From contig NZ_VJZK01000005.1 in assembly GCF_007109225.1 (NCBI RefSeq), forward strand, positions 62,001-126,000: 64,000 bases of DNA, written 5' to 3'. The DNA is from Flavobacterium sp. GT3R68. GTDB lineage: Bacteria > Bacteroidota > Bacteroidia > Flavobacteriales > Flavobacteriaceae. The notes under the pieces are model-generated. The model was not told the origin of the DNA and did no database searches. It saw only the letters and a program-made list of their open reading frames with translations. Both the position numbers and the translations under genes were made by a program. Each line of letters starts with the position of its first letter. Position 1 is the first letter of the stretch. Shown here one piece after another: positions 25,570 through 34,188 of the stretch.

Positions 25570-26195
25570 ACGATTTCCAGCGTTTTCGCCTTGTTTACCA
25601 AATCTACCAGATTCGTCACGTTCAACTTGGTCAGCAATCTTAATTTATAAGTACTGATGGTTTTCTCGTTAAGATTCAGAATTTTAGAAATCTCATTGTT
25701 CTTTTTACCGTCACTTAAATAACGCAGCACTTCAATCTCTCTGTTGGACAGTTTTCGGTACAAACGGTCGCTTTTGTTTTGTTTCGCTATCAACGCCAGG
25801 TTTTTCTTCACGGCATCGCTAAGCACTATAGTTCCCTGGTGCACTTTCACAATAGTGTTTCCTAACGTTTCTAATTTGGCACTTTTGTGCACAAATCCAG
25901 AAACACCTGATTTTATAGCATTGGGAGCATAAATCTGCTCAGAAAGGCTGGTAAAGATGATGACCTTCGTAGTGGGATGGTTCTTTATAATGGATTTTAC
26001 ATCATAGATACTGGACAGGCCTTCAAGCTCTAAATCAATGACAATAACATCGATTTTCTTGGTTTTGAGTACTTCATCAATCATGGATAAATTACCAACA
26101 TTAGATACAATACTAATGTCTGCATGATCTTTAAAGTATGATTTTACCCCAAAATGAACTACAGGATAATTATCTGCTAAACAAACATTTATCAT
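25566..26195 (-). CDS. LuxR-type response regulator (NarL/FixJ family)
   Basis: A 209-residue two-component regulator. The receiver domain (1-120) has the phosphoacceptor Asp54 in VIVIDLELEG, the acidic Asp8, and a conserved Lys in FVHKSAK. The C-terminal domain (about 145-205) is a LuxR helix-turn-helix (LSNREIEVLRYLSDGKKNNEISKIL). It binds DNA after phosphorylation. No histidine kinase lies next to it, so it is an orphan and its signal is unknown. It is convergent with dnaG and overlaps its last four bases. Confidence 0.9.
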   Translation of the reverse strand: MINVCLADNYPVVHFGVKSYFKDHADISIVSNVGNLSMIDEVLKTKKIDVIVIDLELEGLSSIYDVKSIIKNHPTTKVIIFTSLSEQIYAPNAIKSGVSGFVHKSAKLETLGNTIVKVHQGTIVLSDAVKKNLALIAKQNKSDRLYRKLSNREIEVLRYLSDGKKNNEISKILNLNEKTISTYKLRLLTKLNVTNLVDLVNKAKTLEIV

Positions 26196-26283
26196 AATTT
26201 AAATTTTTAAGGATTACATTTCGACTTGGGATAATGTAAAGTTAATGAAAAAATGCAAATGTATGTAAAATAATGTTAAAAAA

Positions 26284-27090
26284 TTATATTAAATCTTTGG
26301 GTAAAAAACACACCGGTATCGGATTGATTTTATGCTGATTGATGGTGTTCAAACGTTTATAAATTTCAAAAACTTCCTGTTGTCTTCCGGTATAATCCTT
26401 AGCGGACATTCCCTTTTCATTTTCATCCATCGCCCATTCCAGCTCGTCGTAGCTAGCTCCTAACTGGTCCTCATCCGTTCTGTCGTCGCCAAAAAGACCA
26501 TCCGTTGGAGATGCGTTTAATATCGAATCCGGAACGTGCAGGTATTGCGCCAATGCAAACACATCCGACTTCATCAAGTCCCCAATTGGACTCAAATCTA
26601 CGCCGCCATCGCCGTATTTGGTATAAAATCCAACCCCAAAATCCTCAACTTTGTTCCCTGTTCCGGCGACTAATAAACCATGAATTCCACCATGATAATA
26701 CAATGTCGTCATTCGGAGTCTGGCCCGGGTATTGGCAAGCGTCAGGTTAAGTTTCGCTACATCCTCTGTGACTGGAACCTGCTTTTTAAAAACTTCAAAA
26801 ACCTCGGTCAAATCCGTTTCAACATGGCTGACGTTTTCAAACCTTTTGTGCAATTGCTCTATATGCTCGCGGCCCCGGTTTACCTGAGTCGGCGATTGAT
26901 GAATCGGCAGTTCCACGCACAATGTCCGAAGTCCCGTTTGTGCGCATAAGGTCGAAGTCACAGCCGAATCCACTCCGCCCGAAATTCCTACCACAAATCC
27001 GTTCACTTTGGCATCCACAGCATAATCCCGCAACCAATTGACAATATGAAGATTAGCTTTATCAACTTGAATTGTACTTTTTTTAGGCAT
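26284..27090 (-). CDS. nadE: NH3-dependent NAD synthetase
   Basis: Amidates deamido-NAD to NAD using ATP and ammonia in the cytoplasm. The 268-residue protein has the PP-loop GISGGVDSAVTS near residue 36, VAGTGNKVEDFGVGFYTKYGD and LSPIGDLMKSDV, all conserved in the family. There is no N-terminal nitrilase domain, so it relies on free ammonia. I start at the ATG at 27090 (MPKKSTIQVDK); a TTG nine codons upstream is in frame but adds unrelated residues. Repeat copy C lies upstream, between this gene and the divergent gldB. Confidence 0.93.
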   Translation of the reverse strand: MPKKSTIQVDKANLHIVNWLRDYAVDAKVNGFVVGISGGVDSAVTSTLCAQTGLRTLCVELPIHQSPTQVNRGREHIEQLHKRFENVSHVETDLTEVFEVFKKQVPVTEDVAKLNLTLANTRARLRMTTLYYHGGIHGLLVAGTGNKVEDFGVGFYTKYGDGGVDLSPIGDLMKSDVFALAQYLHVPDSILNASPTDGLFGDDRTDEDQLGASYDELEWAMDENEKGMSAKDYTGRQQEVFEIYKRLNTINQHKINPIPVCFLPKDLI

Positions 27091-27127
27091 AATTTCTGAA
27101 AATTTAAAAAACCGCAATGTATATTTG

Positions 27128-27135
27128 CAAAATTA
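27128..27135 (-). promoter_or_regulatory. Possible -7 element of nadE
   Basis: TAATTTTG on the minus strand, 37 bases before the nadE ATG, matches TAnnTTTG. It abuts repeat copy C; no -33 TTG at the right distance. Confidence 0.4.
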
Positions 27136-27145
27136 ATAATTATTA

Positions 27146-27247
27146 GGAGCTATTTCCTGCTGTTCGCTATATCTTTTTCTTTTTTGATTTGCTTCGTGCT
27201 TCGCAAGGACAAAAAAAGAAAAAGGATACCGCTGCCATCAGGGCTAA
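27146..27247 (+). repeat. Dispersed intergenic repeat, copy C, in the gldB leader
   Basis: Begins GGAGCTATTTCCTGCTGTTCGC, has an inner A/T hairpin (ATC-T-rich arm at 27170-27186 with an A-rich arm at 27210-27227 ending GGAT) and ends CCGCTGCCATCAGGGCTAA. The outer ends pair as CCTG-x-TG / CA-x-CAGG. Its right end lies 16 bases before the gldB ATG, in the same direction as the gene. It is the longest of the four copies. Confidence 0.85.
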
Positions 27248-27263
27248 AAAGAAAATCATATCC

Positions 27264-28220
27264 ATGAAAAAATATCTTTTGCCTTTTGTCATTTGCGTTT
27301 TATTTGCCTCTTGCGATAAAAAAAGCAAAGTAGAAAAAGAAGTCGAAAAAATTCCAATGTCCGTAAAAGTGGAGCGTTTCGACAAGATTTTCTATGAAAC
27401 TCCTGCAGCTGAGCTCAATAAAGTAAAACTAAAATACCCATACTTATTTCCGTCCGCAACACCTGATGCGGTCTGGATCGAGAAAATGAACAATCCCCTG
27501 AACCGGGAATTGTATACTGAAATTCAAAAAAAGTATCCGAATTTCGAAAAGGTAAATAATGAGCTGGATGAACTGTTTCGTCATATGAAATACTATTTTC
27601 CCGAAACCAAATCCCCAAAAGTCATTACGCTGATTTCGGAGATGGATTACCAGAACAAAGCCATTTATGCCGACAGCCTGGTTTTGATTTCGCTGGACTT
27701 ATATTTGGGCAAAAATCATAAATTTTATGAATTTCCGGATTACCTGAGACAGAATTTTGAAACCAGCCAAATCATGCCGGATATCGTTTCCAGTTTTGCC
27801 GCCGGAAAAATCGCGCCGCCTACCGATAAAACGCTTTTGTCATACATGATTTATTCTGGAAAGGAATTATACCTGAAAGATATCTTATTGCCTGAAATGA
27901 GTGATGCGGACCGCATTGGGTACACACCGGAACAAATCAAATGGTGTGAGGAGAATGAAGCGTATATGTGGAGCTACTTCATCGAAGGGAAACTGCTTTA
28001 CGATTCGGATTCCAAATTACCTAACCGTTTCATCAATGTGGCGCCGTTTTCCAAATTCTATCTCGAAATCGATAACGAATCTCCGGGACGGGTGGGGACA
28101 TGGGTTGGTTGGCAGATTGTCCGCTCGTTCATGAAAAACAATGAAGTATCTTTGCAGGACTTACTGCGAATGGATGCAGTAGAACTATTTAACAAATCTA
28201 AATACAAGCCCCAAAAATAA
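27264..28220 (+). CDS. gldB: Gliding motility lipoprotein GldB
   Basis: A 318-residue lipoprotein needed for flavobacterial gliding. The signal peptide MKKYLLPFVICVLFASC has its lipidation Cys at 17, followed by a Lys/Glu-rich linker and a conserved domain (VERFDKIFYETPAAELNKVK, GTWVGWQIVRSFM). I start at the ATG at 27264. The frame stays open 25 codons further upstream through repeat copy C, giving a Lys-rich stretch with no family similarity. Its stop overlaps the gldC start by one base (TAATG), the usual gldBC pair. GldB is thought to act in or on the envelope; its exact function is not settled. Confidence 0.95.
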   Translation: MKKYLLPFVICVLFASCDKKSKVEKEVEKIPMSVKVERFDKIFYETPAAELNKVKLKYPYLFPSATPDAVWIEKMNNPLNRELYTEIQKKYPNFEKVNNELDELFRHMKYYFPETKSPKVITLISEMDYQNKAIYADSLVLISLDLYLGKNHKFYEFPDYLRQNFETSQIMPDIVSSFAAGKIAPPTDKTLLSYMIYSGKELYLKDILLPEMSDADRIGYTPEQIKWCEENEAYMWSYFIEGKLLYDSDSKLPNRFINVAPFSKFYLEIDNESPGRVGTWVGWQIVRSFMKNNEVSLQDLLRMDAVELFNKSKYKPQK

Positions 28221-28555
28221 TGAGCAATACAATCACCTCCGAAATAAAATTCCGTGTGGAATTAGATGAAAATAAGGTTCCGGAAAAATTGAGCTGGACC
28301 GCTCAAGATGGCGGAATCGAAGCCGAAGAAGCTAAAGCTATTATGCTTTCGATCTGGGACAGCAAAGCGAAAGAAACTATGCGTATCGATCTATGGACCA
28401 AAGACATGCCGGTGGACGAGATGAAGATTTTCTTCCACCAGACTTTGGTAGCTATGGCCGATACCTTCAAACGAGCCACCGATGATGAAAAAATGTCTGA
28501 CACGATGAAAGATTTTTGCGACTATTTTGCTGAAAAGCTTGACTTAAAGAAGTAG
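28220..28555 (+). CDS. gldC: Gliding motility protein GldC
   Basis: A small 111-residue soluble protein found next to GldB and known to aid gliding in Flavobacterium johnsoniae. It begins MSNTITSEIKFRVELDENKVPEKLSW and contains LWTKDMPVDEMKIFFHQTL, typical of the family. No signal peptide is visible, so it is probably cytoplasmic. It is translationally coupled to gldB and followed by a strong terminator. Confidence 0.95.
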   Translation: MSNTITSEIKFRVELDENKVPEKLSWTAQDGGIEAEEAKAIMLSIWDSKAKETMRIDLWTKDMPVDEMKIFFHQTLVAMADTFKRATDDEKMSDTMKDFCDYFAEKLDLKK

Positions 28556-28575
28556 TGCTTTTAAAATTGCAATAA

Positions 28576-28613
28576 AAAAAACCCAAACTGAATTTCAGTT
28601 TGGGTTTTTTTTT
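28576..28613. terminator. Bidirectional intrinsic terminator between gldC and engB
   Basis: Perfect stem ACCCAAACTG / CAGTTTGGGT with loop AATTT, bounded by an A-run on the left and a T-run on the right, so it can serve both convergent genes. Confidence 0.9.
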
Positions 28614-28627
28614 GATTTTTTAGAATT

Positions 28628-29248
28628 TTAAATCTGACTGTTGTTTTTAAAAACTTCCTGATTCACTTCGTCAATATAAGCAAGCACTTCTTCTTTTCCT
28701 GTTTGTTCGGTAGCCGAGGTCACGAAATATTGTGGCATTTCCGCCCAATTGTTTGCAAACATTTGTTTTTTGTAAGCTGCTACATGTGAATCTATTTTTA
28801 CCTTACTGATTTTATCGGCTTTGGTGAAAATAATGCAGAACGGGATTTCGCTTTCTCCCATATAGGACATGAATTCAATATCAATATTCTGGGCTTCATG
28901 GCGAATATCAATCAGCACAAAAGCACAAACAAGCTGCTCTCTGGTTTCAAAATAATCAGTAATGAACTGCTGGAAAACAGATTTGGTTTTTTTCGAAACT
29001 TTGGCATAACCATACCCAGGTAAATCCACCAAAAACCAATTATTGTTAATTAAAAAATGATTGATTAACTGAGTCTTTCCAGGTCTTCCCGAAGTTTTAG
29101 CCAAGTTTTTATGATTGGTTAGCATATTGATAAGTGATGACTTTCCAACATTGGAACGCCCGATAAAGGCGTATTCAGGAAGGAAATCTTTCGGACATTT
29201 ATCAACTATGGAATTACTGATGATGAATTCGGCAGTATTGATTTTCAT
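28628..29248 (-). CDS. engB: Ribosome biogenesis GTPase EngB/YsxC
   Basis: An essential GTPase for assembly of the large ribosomal subunit. The 206-residue protein has G1 GRSNVGKSS, G3 DLPGYGYA, G4 TKAD and a G5-like SAT. I start at the ATG at 29248 (MKINTAEFIISN); ten further codons upstream are open but lie over a -7 element (TACCTTTG at 29273-29266). It is convergent with gldC. Confidence 0.95.
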   Translation of the reverse strand: MKINTAEFIISNSIVDKCPKDFLPEYAFIGRSNVGKSSLINMLTNHKNLAKTSGRPGKTQLINHFLINNNWFLVDLPGYGYAKVSKKTKSVFQQFITDYFETREQLVCAFVLIDIRHEAQNIDIEFMSYMGESEIPFCIIFTKADKISKVKIDSHVAAYKKQMFANNWAEMPQYFVTSATEQTGKEEVLAYIDEVNQEVFKNNSQI

Positions 29249-29345
29249 ACAGGTATTTATTTTTGCAAAGGTAGTCAAAAAAAAGAACCACTACTTTGTT
29301 GGAAAAAATTCCGGAAAAGTAGTGGTTAAAGAGTTAGAACGAGTG

Positions 29346-30110
29346 TTACAAATGGCTTTTTTGAAGCCAGTCCATCATTAACTCATTAAATTCATCCGGA
29401 TGTTCCATCATTGCGGCATGACCACATTTGTCAATCCAGTATAATGCTGAATTAGGAAGTAGCTTGTGAAATTCTTCAGCTACGTCCGGAGGGGTTACAT
29501 TGTCATTTTTTCCCCAGATGACACACGTTGGAACATGCATTTTAGGCAAATCGTTGGCCATGTTGTGACGAATGGCGCTCTTGGCAATGGTAAGAGTCTT
29601 AATCAGTTTGATACGGTCGTTGGCCATATTGAACACTTCATCTACGATTTCTTTCGTTGCAACCTTAGGGTCATAAAATACCGATTCGGCTTTTTTTCTG
29701 ATATATTCATAATCACCACGTCTTGGATAACTGTCACCCATTGCACTTTCATACAATCCGGAACTTCCGGTAATGATAAGTCCAAGCATTTTTTCAGGGT
29801 ACATTTTAGCATGATATAAAGCAATATGACCACCGAGAGAATTTCCCATCATGATCACACGATCAAAACCTTTATAGGTAATAAAATCCTTCACGTATTT
29901 GGCGAAAGCTTTTACGTTGGTCTTTAAGATATTTTGAGTATAAATGGGCAACTCCGGAATTACTATTTTGTAACCCTTGTCAGAAAAATAATTGGCAACG
30001 CCTTCAAAATTACTCAAGCCACCCATCAGACCATGTAGAATGATGATTGGCGTGCCTTCCCCGGCTTCATAATATGTATATTTTCCTTCTCTTCTTAAAT
30101 CGTGCTCCAT
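29346..30110 (-). CDS. Alpha/beta-fold hydrolase
   Basis: A 254-residue cytoplasmic hydrolase with the complete triad: nucleophile Ser in MGNSLGGH, Asp in WGKNDNVTPP and His in KCGHAAMMEHP. The oxyanion region is ILHGLMGGLSNF. The substrate is unknown; relatives act on esters, lactones or C-C bonds. It is divergent from the dcw cluster and has a TATATTTG -7 element upstream (30144-30137, minus strand). A gene of this type often precedes mraZ in flavobacteria, as far as I recall. Confidence 0.88.
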   Translation of the reverse strand: MEHDLRREGKYTYYEAGEGTPIIILHGLMGGLSNFEGVANYFSDKGYKIVIPELPIYTQNILKTNVKAFAKYVKDFITYKGFDRVIMMGNSLGGHIALYHAKMYPEKMLGLIITGSSGLYESAMGDSYPRRGDYEYIRKKAESVFYDPKVATKEIVDEVFNMANDRIKLIKTLTIAKSAIRHNMANDLPKMHVPTCVIWGKNDNVTPPDVAEEFHKLLPNSALYWIDKCGHAAMMEHPDEFNELMMDWLQKSHL

Positions 30111-30391
30111 GTTTTGTTTGGCATTTCTAATTCTGACAAATATATGATTTTATACCCAAAAATGCATTCCGGATTATTTTATTTAGCGCTGTTTTGTGAA
30201 CAAACTAAATTTATATTTTATTCTATTTCTGACTTGTTGGACTATAATGCAATTGTTTGTGTTAATCGCAAAATTCTGCTGTTTAATTCTTGTTTCATGG
30301 CGCACTATTTTTGATTATGAGATAATTCTTAACAATTTGTCAAATAAGGGCTTATGTAAAAAACTCGGGACAACTCACTTTAATTGACGAA
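30111..30391. other. Non-coding region upstream of the dcw cluster
   Basis: A/T-rich stretch between the hydrolase and the MraZ boxes. The left end holds the hydrolase -7 element. Short open frames here have no family-like features. I see no other structure. Confidence 0.5.
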
Positions 30392-30442
30392 GTGGTAAAA
30401 CTTATCAACAAAGTGGTATATTGTGGTAAAATGTGGTAAAAT
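30392..30442 (+). promoter_or_regulatory. Array of four GTGGTAAA boxes, probable MraZ operator
   Basis: GTGGTAAA, GTGGTATA, GTGGTAAA and GTGGTAAA start at 30392, 30413, 30423 and 30433. The last three have exactly 10 bp spacing and the first is 21 bp upstream, so all face one side of the helix. MraZ in other bacteria binds short G-rich direct repeats with a 10 bp period upstream of its own gene. The array lies just before the -7 element of mraZ. Confidence 0.75.
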
Positions 30443-30448
30443 TTTTTA

Positions 30449-30456
30449 TATTTTTG
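30449..30456 (+). promoter_or_regulatory. -7 element of the dcw cluster
   Basis: TATTTTTG matches TAnnTTTG. The nearest TTG is at 30421-30423 (25-base spacer) within the box array, so MraZ binding would block polymerase. Transcription is predicted near 30462, about 20 bases before mraZ. Confidence 0.65.
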
Positions 30457-30481
30457 TCACAATCATTTCAAATTAATTCTT

Positions 30482-30955
30482 TTGAATACAATAGTAGGAA
30501 CATATGAATGCAAAGTCGATGCTAAAGGAAGGCTGCTTTTGCCAGCTCCCCTGAAAAAGCAATTTGCTGCAGCACTTCAGGACGGTTTCGTTTTGAAGCG
30601 CTCTGTATTTCAGCCATGTCTGGAATTGTATCCAATGTCAGAATGGAATTTGATGATGGCTAAAATCAATAAACTAAATCGTTTTGTAAAAAAGAACAAT
30701 GACTTTATCCGTCGATTTACAGCCGGTGTGAAAGTGGTTGAAATAGACGCTTTAGGAAGGTTATTGATACCCAAAGATTTGATGGTATTCAGTGCTATTT
30801 CCAAAGATTTGGTATTATCGTCGGCAGTGAATATTGTCGAAATCTGGGACAAGGATTTATATGAAAAATCAATTTCCGGAGACGATGTGGATTTTGCGGA
30901 TTTAGCAGAAGAGGTGATGGGAAACATAAATGACAATGACAATGGAATATCATAA
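30482..30955 (+). CDS. mraZ: Transcriptional regulator MraZ
   Basis: A 157-residue ring-forming DNA-binding protein that controls the dcw cluster. It has two SpoVT/AbrB-like halves: GTYECKVDAKGRLLLPAPLKK (about 6-26) and KVVEIDALGRLLIPKDL (about 83-99). The start is TTG: NTIVGTYECKVD is the expected N-terminus and no ATG fits. Its 3' end overlaps rsmH by up to 26 bases. The upstream array of GTGGTAAA boxes is its likely binding site, so it is probably autoregulatory. Confidence 0.95.
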   Translation: MNTIVGTYECKVDAKGRLLLPAPLKKQFAAALQDGFVLKRSVFQPCLELYPMSEWNLMMAKINKLNRFVKKNNDFIRRFTAGVKVVEIDALGRLLIPKDLMVFSAISKDLVLSSAVNIVEIWDKDLYEKSISGDDVDFADLAEEVMGNINDNDNGIS

Positions 30956-31838
30956 TCCGGTTTTATTAAAGGAATCTGTTGATGGTTTGGATATCAAACC
31001 TGACGGCATTTATGTGGATGTGACTTTCGGTGGTGGTGGACACTCCCGGGAGATTTTGAGCAGACTGGGTCCTAAAGGAAAATTATTTGCTTTTGATCAG
31101 GACGAAGATGCTTTGGCGAACGCCTTGCAGGATGATCGTTTTGTGTTGATAAATGAGAACTTCAGGTTCATTAAACGCTTTCTGCGTTTTCATAATGTCA
31201 AAGCTGTCGATGGGATTTTGGCTGATTTAGGTGTTTCTTCGCATCAGTTTGATGTTCCTGAAAGAGGGTTTTCAACACGTTTTGACGCTGATCTGGATAT
31301 GAGAATGAGTCAGAAAAATGAATTGACCGCGCACAAAATCATCAATGAATATGACGAAGCCAATTTGCGTCGTGTATTTTTAGATTATGGTGAATTGAAA
31401 AATGCACCAGCTATTGCAAGAGTCATTCTTGAAGCCCGTGAAGATGCGCCAATTGATAAAACAGACGAATTGAAAGCGGTTTTAGGGCGGTTTTTGCCCG
31501 AGAAGGTTAAAAACAAAGTTCTGGCTCAGATGTATCAGGCCATCCGGATTGAAGTGAACCAGGAAATGGATGTGCTGAAAGAATTTTTAGAGCAATCCCT
31601 CGAGATTTTGAAGCCAAACGGAAGATTATCGGTGATATCATACCATTCATTAGAGGACCGATTGGTGAAAAGATTTATGAAAAACGGAATGTTCGAAGGA
31701 GAGCCGGAACGTGATTTTTTCGGAAATTTTTCGGTGCCTTTCAAAACGATAGGAAAATTGATTGTTCCGGACTTTCAGGAAATCAAAATCAATAACAGGG
31801 CCCGAAGCGCCAAGTTGCGAATCGCTGAAAAGAGATAG
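30930..31838 (+). CDS. rsmH: 16S rRNA (cytosine-1402-N4)-methyltransferase
   Basis: Methylates N4 of C1402 in 16S rRNA, in the ribosomal P site. The 302-residue product shows VDVTFGGGGHSREIL (SAM binding), DLGVSSHQFD, RGFSTRFDADLDMRM and SYHSLEDRLVKRF. Three in-frame ATGs at 30930, 30936 and 30942 are all possible starts; MEYHNPVLL (30942) is the conserved core. It overlaps mraZ and is followed after two bases by ftsL. Confidence 0.95.
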   Translation: MTMTMEYHNPVLLKESVDGLDIKPDGIYVDVTFGGGGHSREILSRLGPKGKLFAFDQDEDALANALQDDRFVLINENFRFIKRFLRFHNVKAVDGILADLGVSSHQFDVPERGFSTRFDADLDMRMSQKNELTAHKIINEYDEANLRRVFLDYGELKNAPAIARVILEAREDAPIDKTDELKAVLGRFLPEKVKNKVLAQMYQAIRIEVNQEMDVLKEFLEQSLEILKPNGRLSVISYHSLEDRLVKRFMKNGMFEGEPERDFFGNFSVPFKTIGKLIVPDFQEIKINNRARSAKLRIAEKR

Positions 31839-31840
31839 AA

Positions 31841-32194
31841 ATGAAATACGGAATATATAGCATATTAAAAGCCAGATTTCTGATAAATGAAGAGGCTAAT
31901 GCCAGTAAAAACTGGCGTTTCATTGTTTTTCTGATTTTACTTGCCATTATTATGATTGCCAATAACAATCGTTTCGATCAGAAAGTTTTTAAAATTATTG
32001 AACTGAATAATGAAGTCAAAGAATTGCGTTCCGAATTTGTGGATCGCCGTTCCGAATTGATGAAATTGAAAATGGAATCAACGGTTTCGCTAAAAATGGA
32101 GGAAAAAGGAATATTCCCATCTTCTGTTCCTCCAACAAAGATTAAAGTAAAAAAAGAAGACGAAAAAAGTTTCCTTAAAAAAATATGGCAGTAG
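31841..32194 (+). CDS. ftsL: FtsL-like cell division protein
   Basis: A 117-residue bitopic membrane protein of the divisome. An N-terminal cytoplasmic segment of about 25 residues is followed by one transmembrane helix (WRFIVFLILLAIIMIA, about 26-41) and a periplasmic coiled coil (VKELRSEFVDRRSELMKLKM). The sequence is poorly conserved; the call rests on topology, size and its place between rsmH and ftsI. It overlaps ftsI by 10 bases. FtsL links the FtsQ complex to FtsW-FtsI and helps activate septal synthesis. Confidence 0.85.
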   Translation: MKYGIYSILKARFLINEEANASKNWRFIVFLILLAIIMIANNNRFDQKVFKIIELNNEVKELRSEFVDRRSELMKLKMESTVSLKMEEKGIFPSSVPPTKIKVKKEDEKSFLKKIWQ

Positions 32195-34188
32195 AAGATA
32201 AACATATCACTTACAGAATTTATCTGGTTGCAGTTACCGTCTTCCTGATGGCAATTGCGATTACTGTAAAACTGACTAATATCCAATGGGTTGACGGAAA
32301 CTATTATAGGAAATTAGCAAAAGAAAGAACAGTTAGAAATTTTGTGATTCCTGCCAATAAAGGAAATATTTACTCTTCAGACGGAAGTCTGCTGGCTACA
32401 TCAATCCCAAATTACAACATCCGTTTTGATGCGGTGGCTCCTAAATCGGAAGCTTTTCAAAAGAATGTAAAACCATTGGCAGACTCTTTATCACTGTTGT
32501 TAGGAAAACCAAGTAGTTATTTTCAAGCGGAATTGAGAAAGGCGAGAGCCAATAAAAACAGATATTACCTGATTGCCCGTGATTTGAGCTTTACAGAATA
32601 TATGAAAATCAAAAGTTTTCCATTATTCAATATGGGGGTTTATAAAGGGGGTATTATTACCGACCAAAAAACCGTACGCGAGCATCCGATCGGGGAAATT
32701 GCGGAACGTACCATTGGTTATGAAAGAATTACGCCTAACGGTATTCCCGACGGAAAAGGGATTGAATGGGCATACCGCAAATACCTTAACGGGAAGGACG
32801 GTAAAATCTTAAAACAGAAAATTGCGAAAGGACAATGGAAGCCAATCAGGGATGTCAATGAAGTAGAGCCTCAGGACGGATACGATATTATTTCGACTAT
32901 TGATGTTTATATTCAGGATATCGCGCACCACGCCTTATTGAAGCAATTGGAATTGTTTGAGGCCGATCACGGTTGTGTGGTCGTAATGGAAACAAAAACG
33001 GGTCAGGTAAAAGCCATTTCTAACCTAGGAAGAGCGACTAACGGTGGGTATTACGAGACAACCAATTATGCGGTGGCAGAATCCCATGAACCGGGTTCGA
33101 CTTATAAACTGGCCGATTTAATGACTTTGCTTGAAGATAAAAAAGTAGATACCAGTAAGGTTTATGACAGTAAAGGCGGAGAAATTACCTATTCGGGCAA
33201 AAAAGTGCGTGACTCTCACGAAGGAGGTTACGGAAAAATATCACTGGCAAAAGGATTCGAGGTCTCTTCCAATACAGTATTGGTGCAGGCAGTGTACGAA
33301 AATTACAAAAACGAACCTTCCAGATTTGTCAACCATTTGAATTCATACGGTTTGAACAGTCGCTTGGGATTGCCTTTTCAAGGCGAAGGAAAACCACGCG
33401 TTCCCCAGCCAACAGACAAAGACTGGTCGAATATTTCTCTTCCATGGATGGCATTCGGTTACGGGGTTTCCATTACTCCATTACAGACTTTGACTTATTA
33501 TAATGCAGTTGCCAATAATGGCGAAATGGTCAAACCACAATTTGTTTCGGAAATTAAATCATGGAACAAAACCATCAAGAAATTTGACAAAGAAGTCATC
33601 AATCCAAAAGTATGTTCACAGGAAACCATTTTGAAACTAAAGGCGGTACTGGAGAATGTGGTTAAAAGAGGAACAGGCTCAAAATTGTATTCCAAGGACT
33701 TTTCCATGGCAGGAAAAACGGGGACTGCCCAGGCAAATTATGCTAAGAATGGTGGGAATGAAAAGCATTATATCTCCTCGTTTGTTGGTTATTTCCCTGC
33801 CGATGTACCTAAATATTCCTGTATTGTAGTGGTGCACGAGCCAAATACGTCAATGAATAACTATTACGGAGCGGATGTTGCCGGACCGGTTTTCAAAAGA
33901 ATTGCACAGAAGATTTTTACCGATGCCCCTTCCACAAATGAAATTAAAAAACTGGATAAAAAGAACGGGAAACAGGAGAAAAATTATTCCGAATATTATG
34001 CCAAAGCACAGAAAAAGCACCATGTAATTCCGAATGTAAAAGGTATGTCTGGTATGGATGCGGTTGCATTGCTTGGGAACCTTAATATAAAAGTGAAAGT
34101 GATTGGGGTTGGAAAAGTTAAGAAACAATCGATTCAACCTGGAGAAAGTTTAAATAAAAACACAACCATAATATTGGAATTATCGTGA
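32185..34188 (+). CDS. ftsI: Septal peptidoglycan transpeptidase FtsI (PBP3) with PASTA domain
   Basis: The 667-residue penicillin-binding protein cross-links septal peptidoglycan. An N-terminal anchor helix (about 10-28) and a class B dimerisation domain are followed by the transpeptidase domain with SXXK as GSTYKLAD (Ser near 304), SXN as SSNT, and KTG as KTGTAQ. The last 60 residues form a PASTA-like domain (VIPNVKGMSGMDAVALLGNL). PASTA at the C-terminus is common in Bacteroidota and Gram-positives but absent from E. coli FtsI. Overlaps ftsL by 10 bases and murE by 4 (GTGA). Confidence 0.95.
   Translation: MAVEDKHITYRIYLVAVTVFLMAIAITVKLTNIQWVDGNYYRKLAKERTVRNFVIPANKGNIYSSDGSLLATSIPNYNIRFDAVAPKSEAFQKNVKPLADSLSLLLGKPSSYFQAELRKARANKNRYYLIARDLSFTEYMKIKSFPLFNMGVYKGGIITDQKTVREHPIGEIAERTIGYERITPNGIPDGKGIEWAYRKYLNGKDGKILKQKIAKGQWKPIRDVNEVEPQDGYDIISTIDVYIQDIAHHALLKQLELFEADHGCVVVMETKTGQVKAISNLGRATNGGYYETTNYAVAESHEPGSTYKLADLMTLLEDKKVDTSKVYDSKGGEITYSGKKVRDSHEGGYGKISLAKGFEVSSNTVLVQAVYENYKNEPSRFVNHLNSYGLNSRLGLPFQGEGKPRVPQPTDKDWSNISLPWMAFGYGVSITPLQTLTYYNAVANNGEMVKPQFVSEIKSWNKTIKKFDKEVINPKVCSQETILKLKAVLENVVKRGTGSKLYSKDFSMAGKTGTAQANYAKNGGNEKHYISSFVGYFPADVPKYSCIVVVHEPNTSMNNYYGADVAGPVFKRIAQKIFTDAPSTNEIKKLDKKNGKQEKNYSEYYAKAQKKHHVIPNVKGMSGMDAVALLGNLNIKVKVIGVGKVKKQSIQPGESLNKNTTIILELS

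Noticed and set aside
27189..27263. N-terminal extension of gldB by 25 codons
   Set aside because: It reads through repeat copy C and would place a Lys-rich stretch before the lipoprotein signal peptide, which would block export.
30392..30442. GTGGTAAA repeats read as replication iterons or a CRISPR fragment
   Set aside because: Units are 8 bases at 10 bp steps with no spacers, no cas or replication genes nearby, and the position directly before mraZ explains them better.
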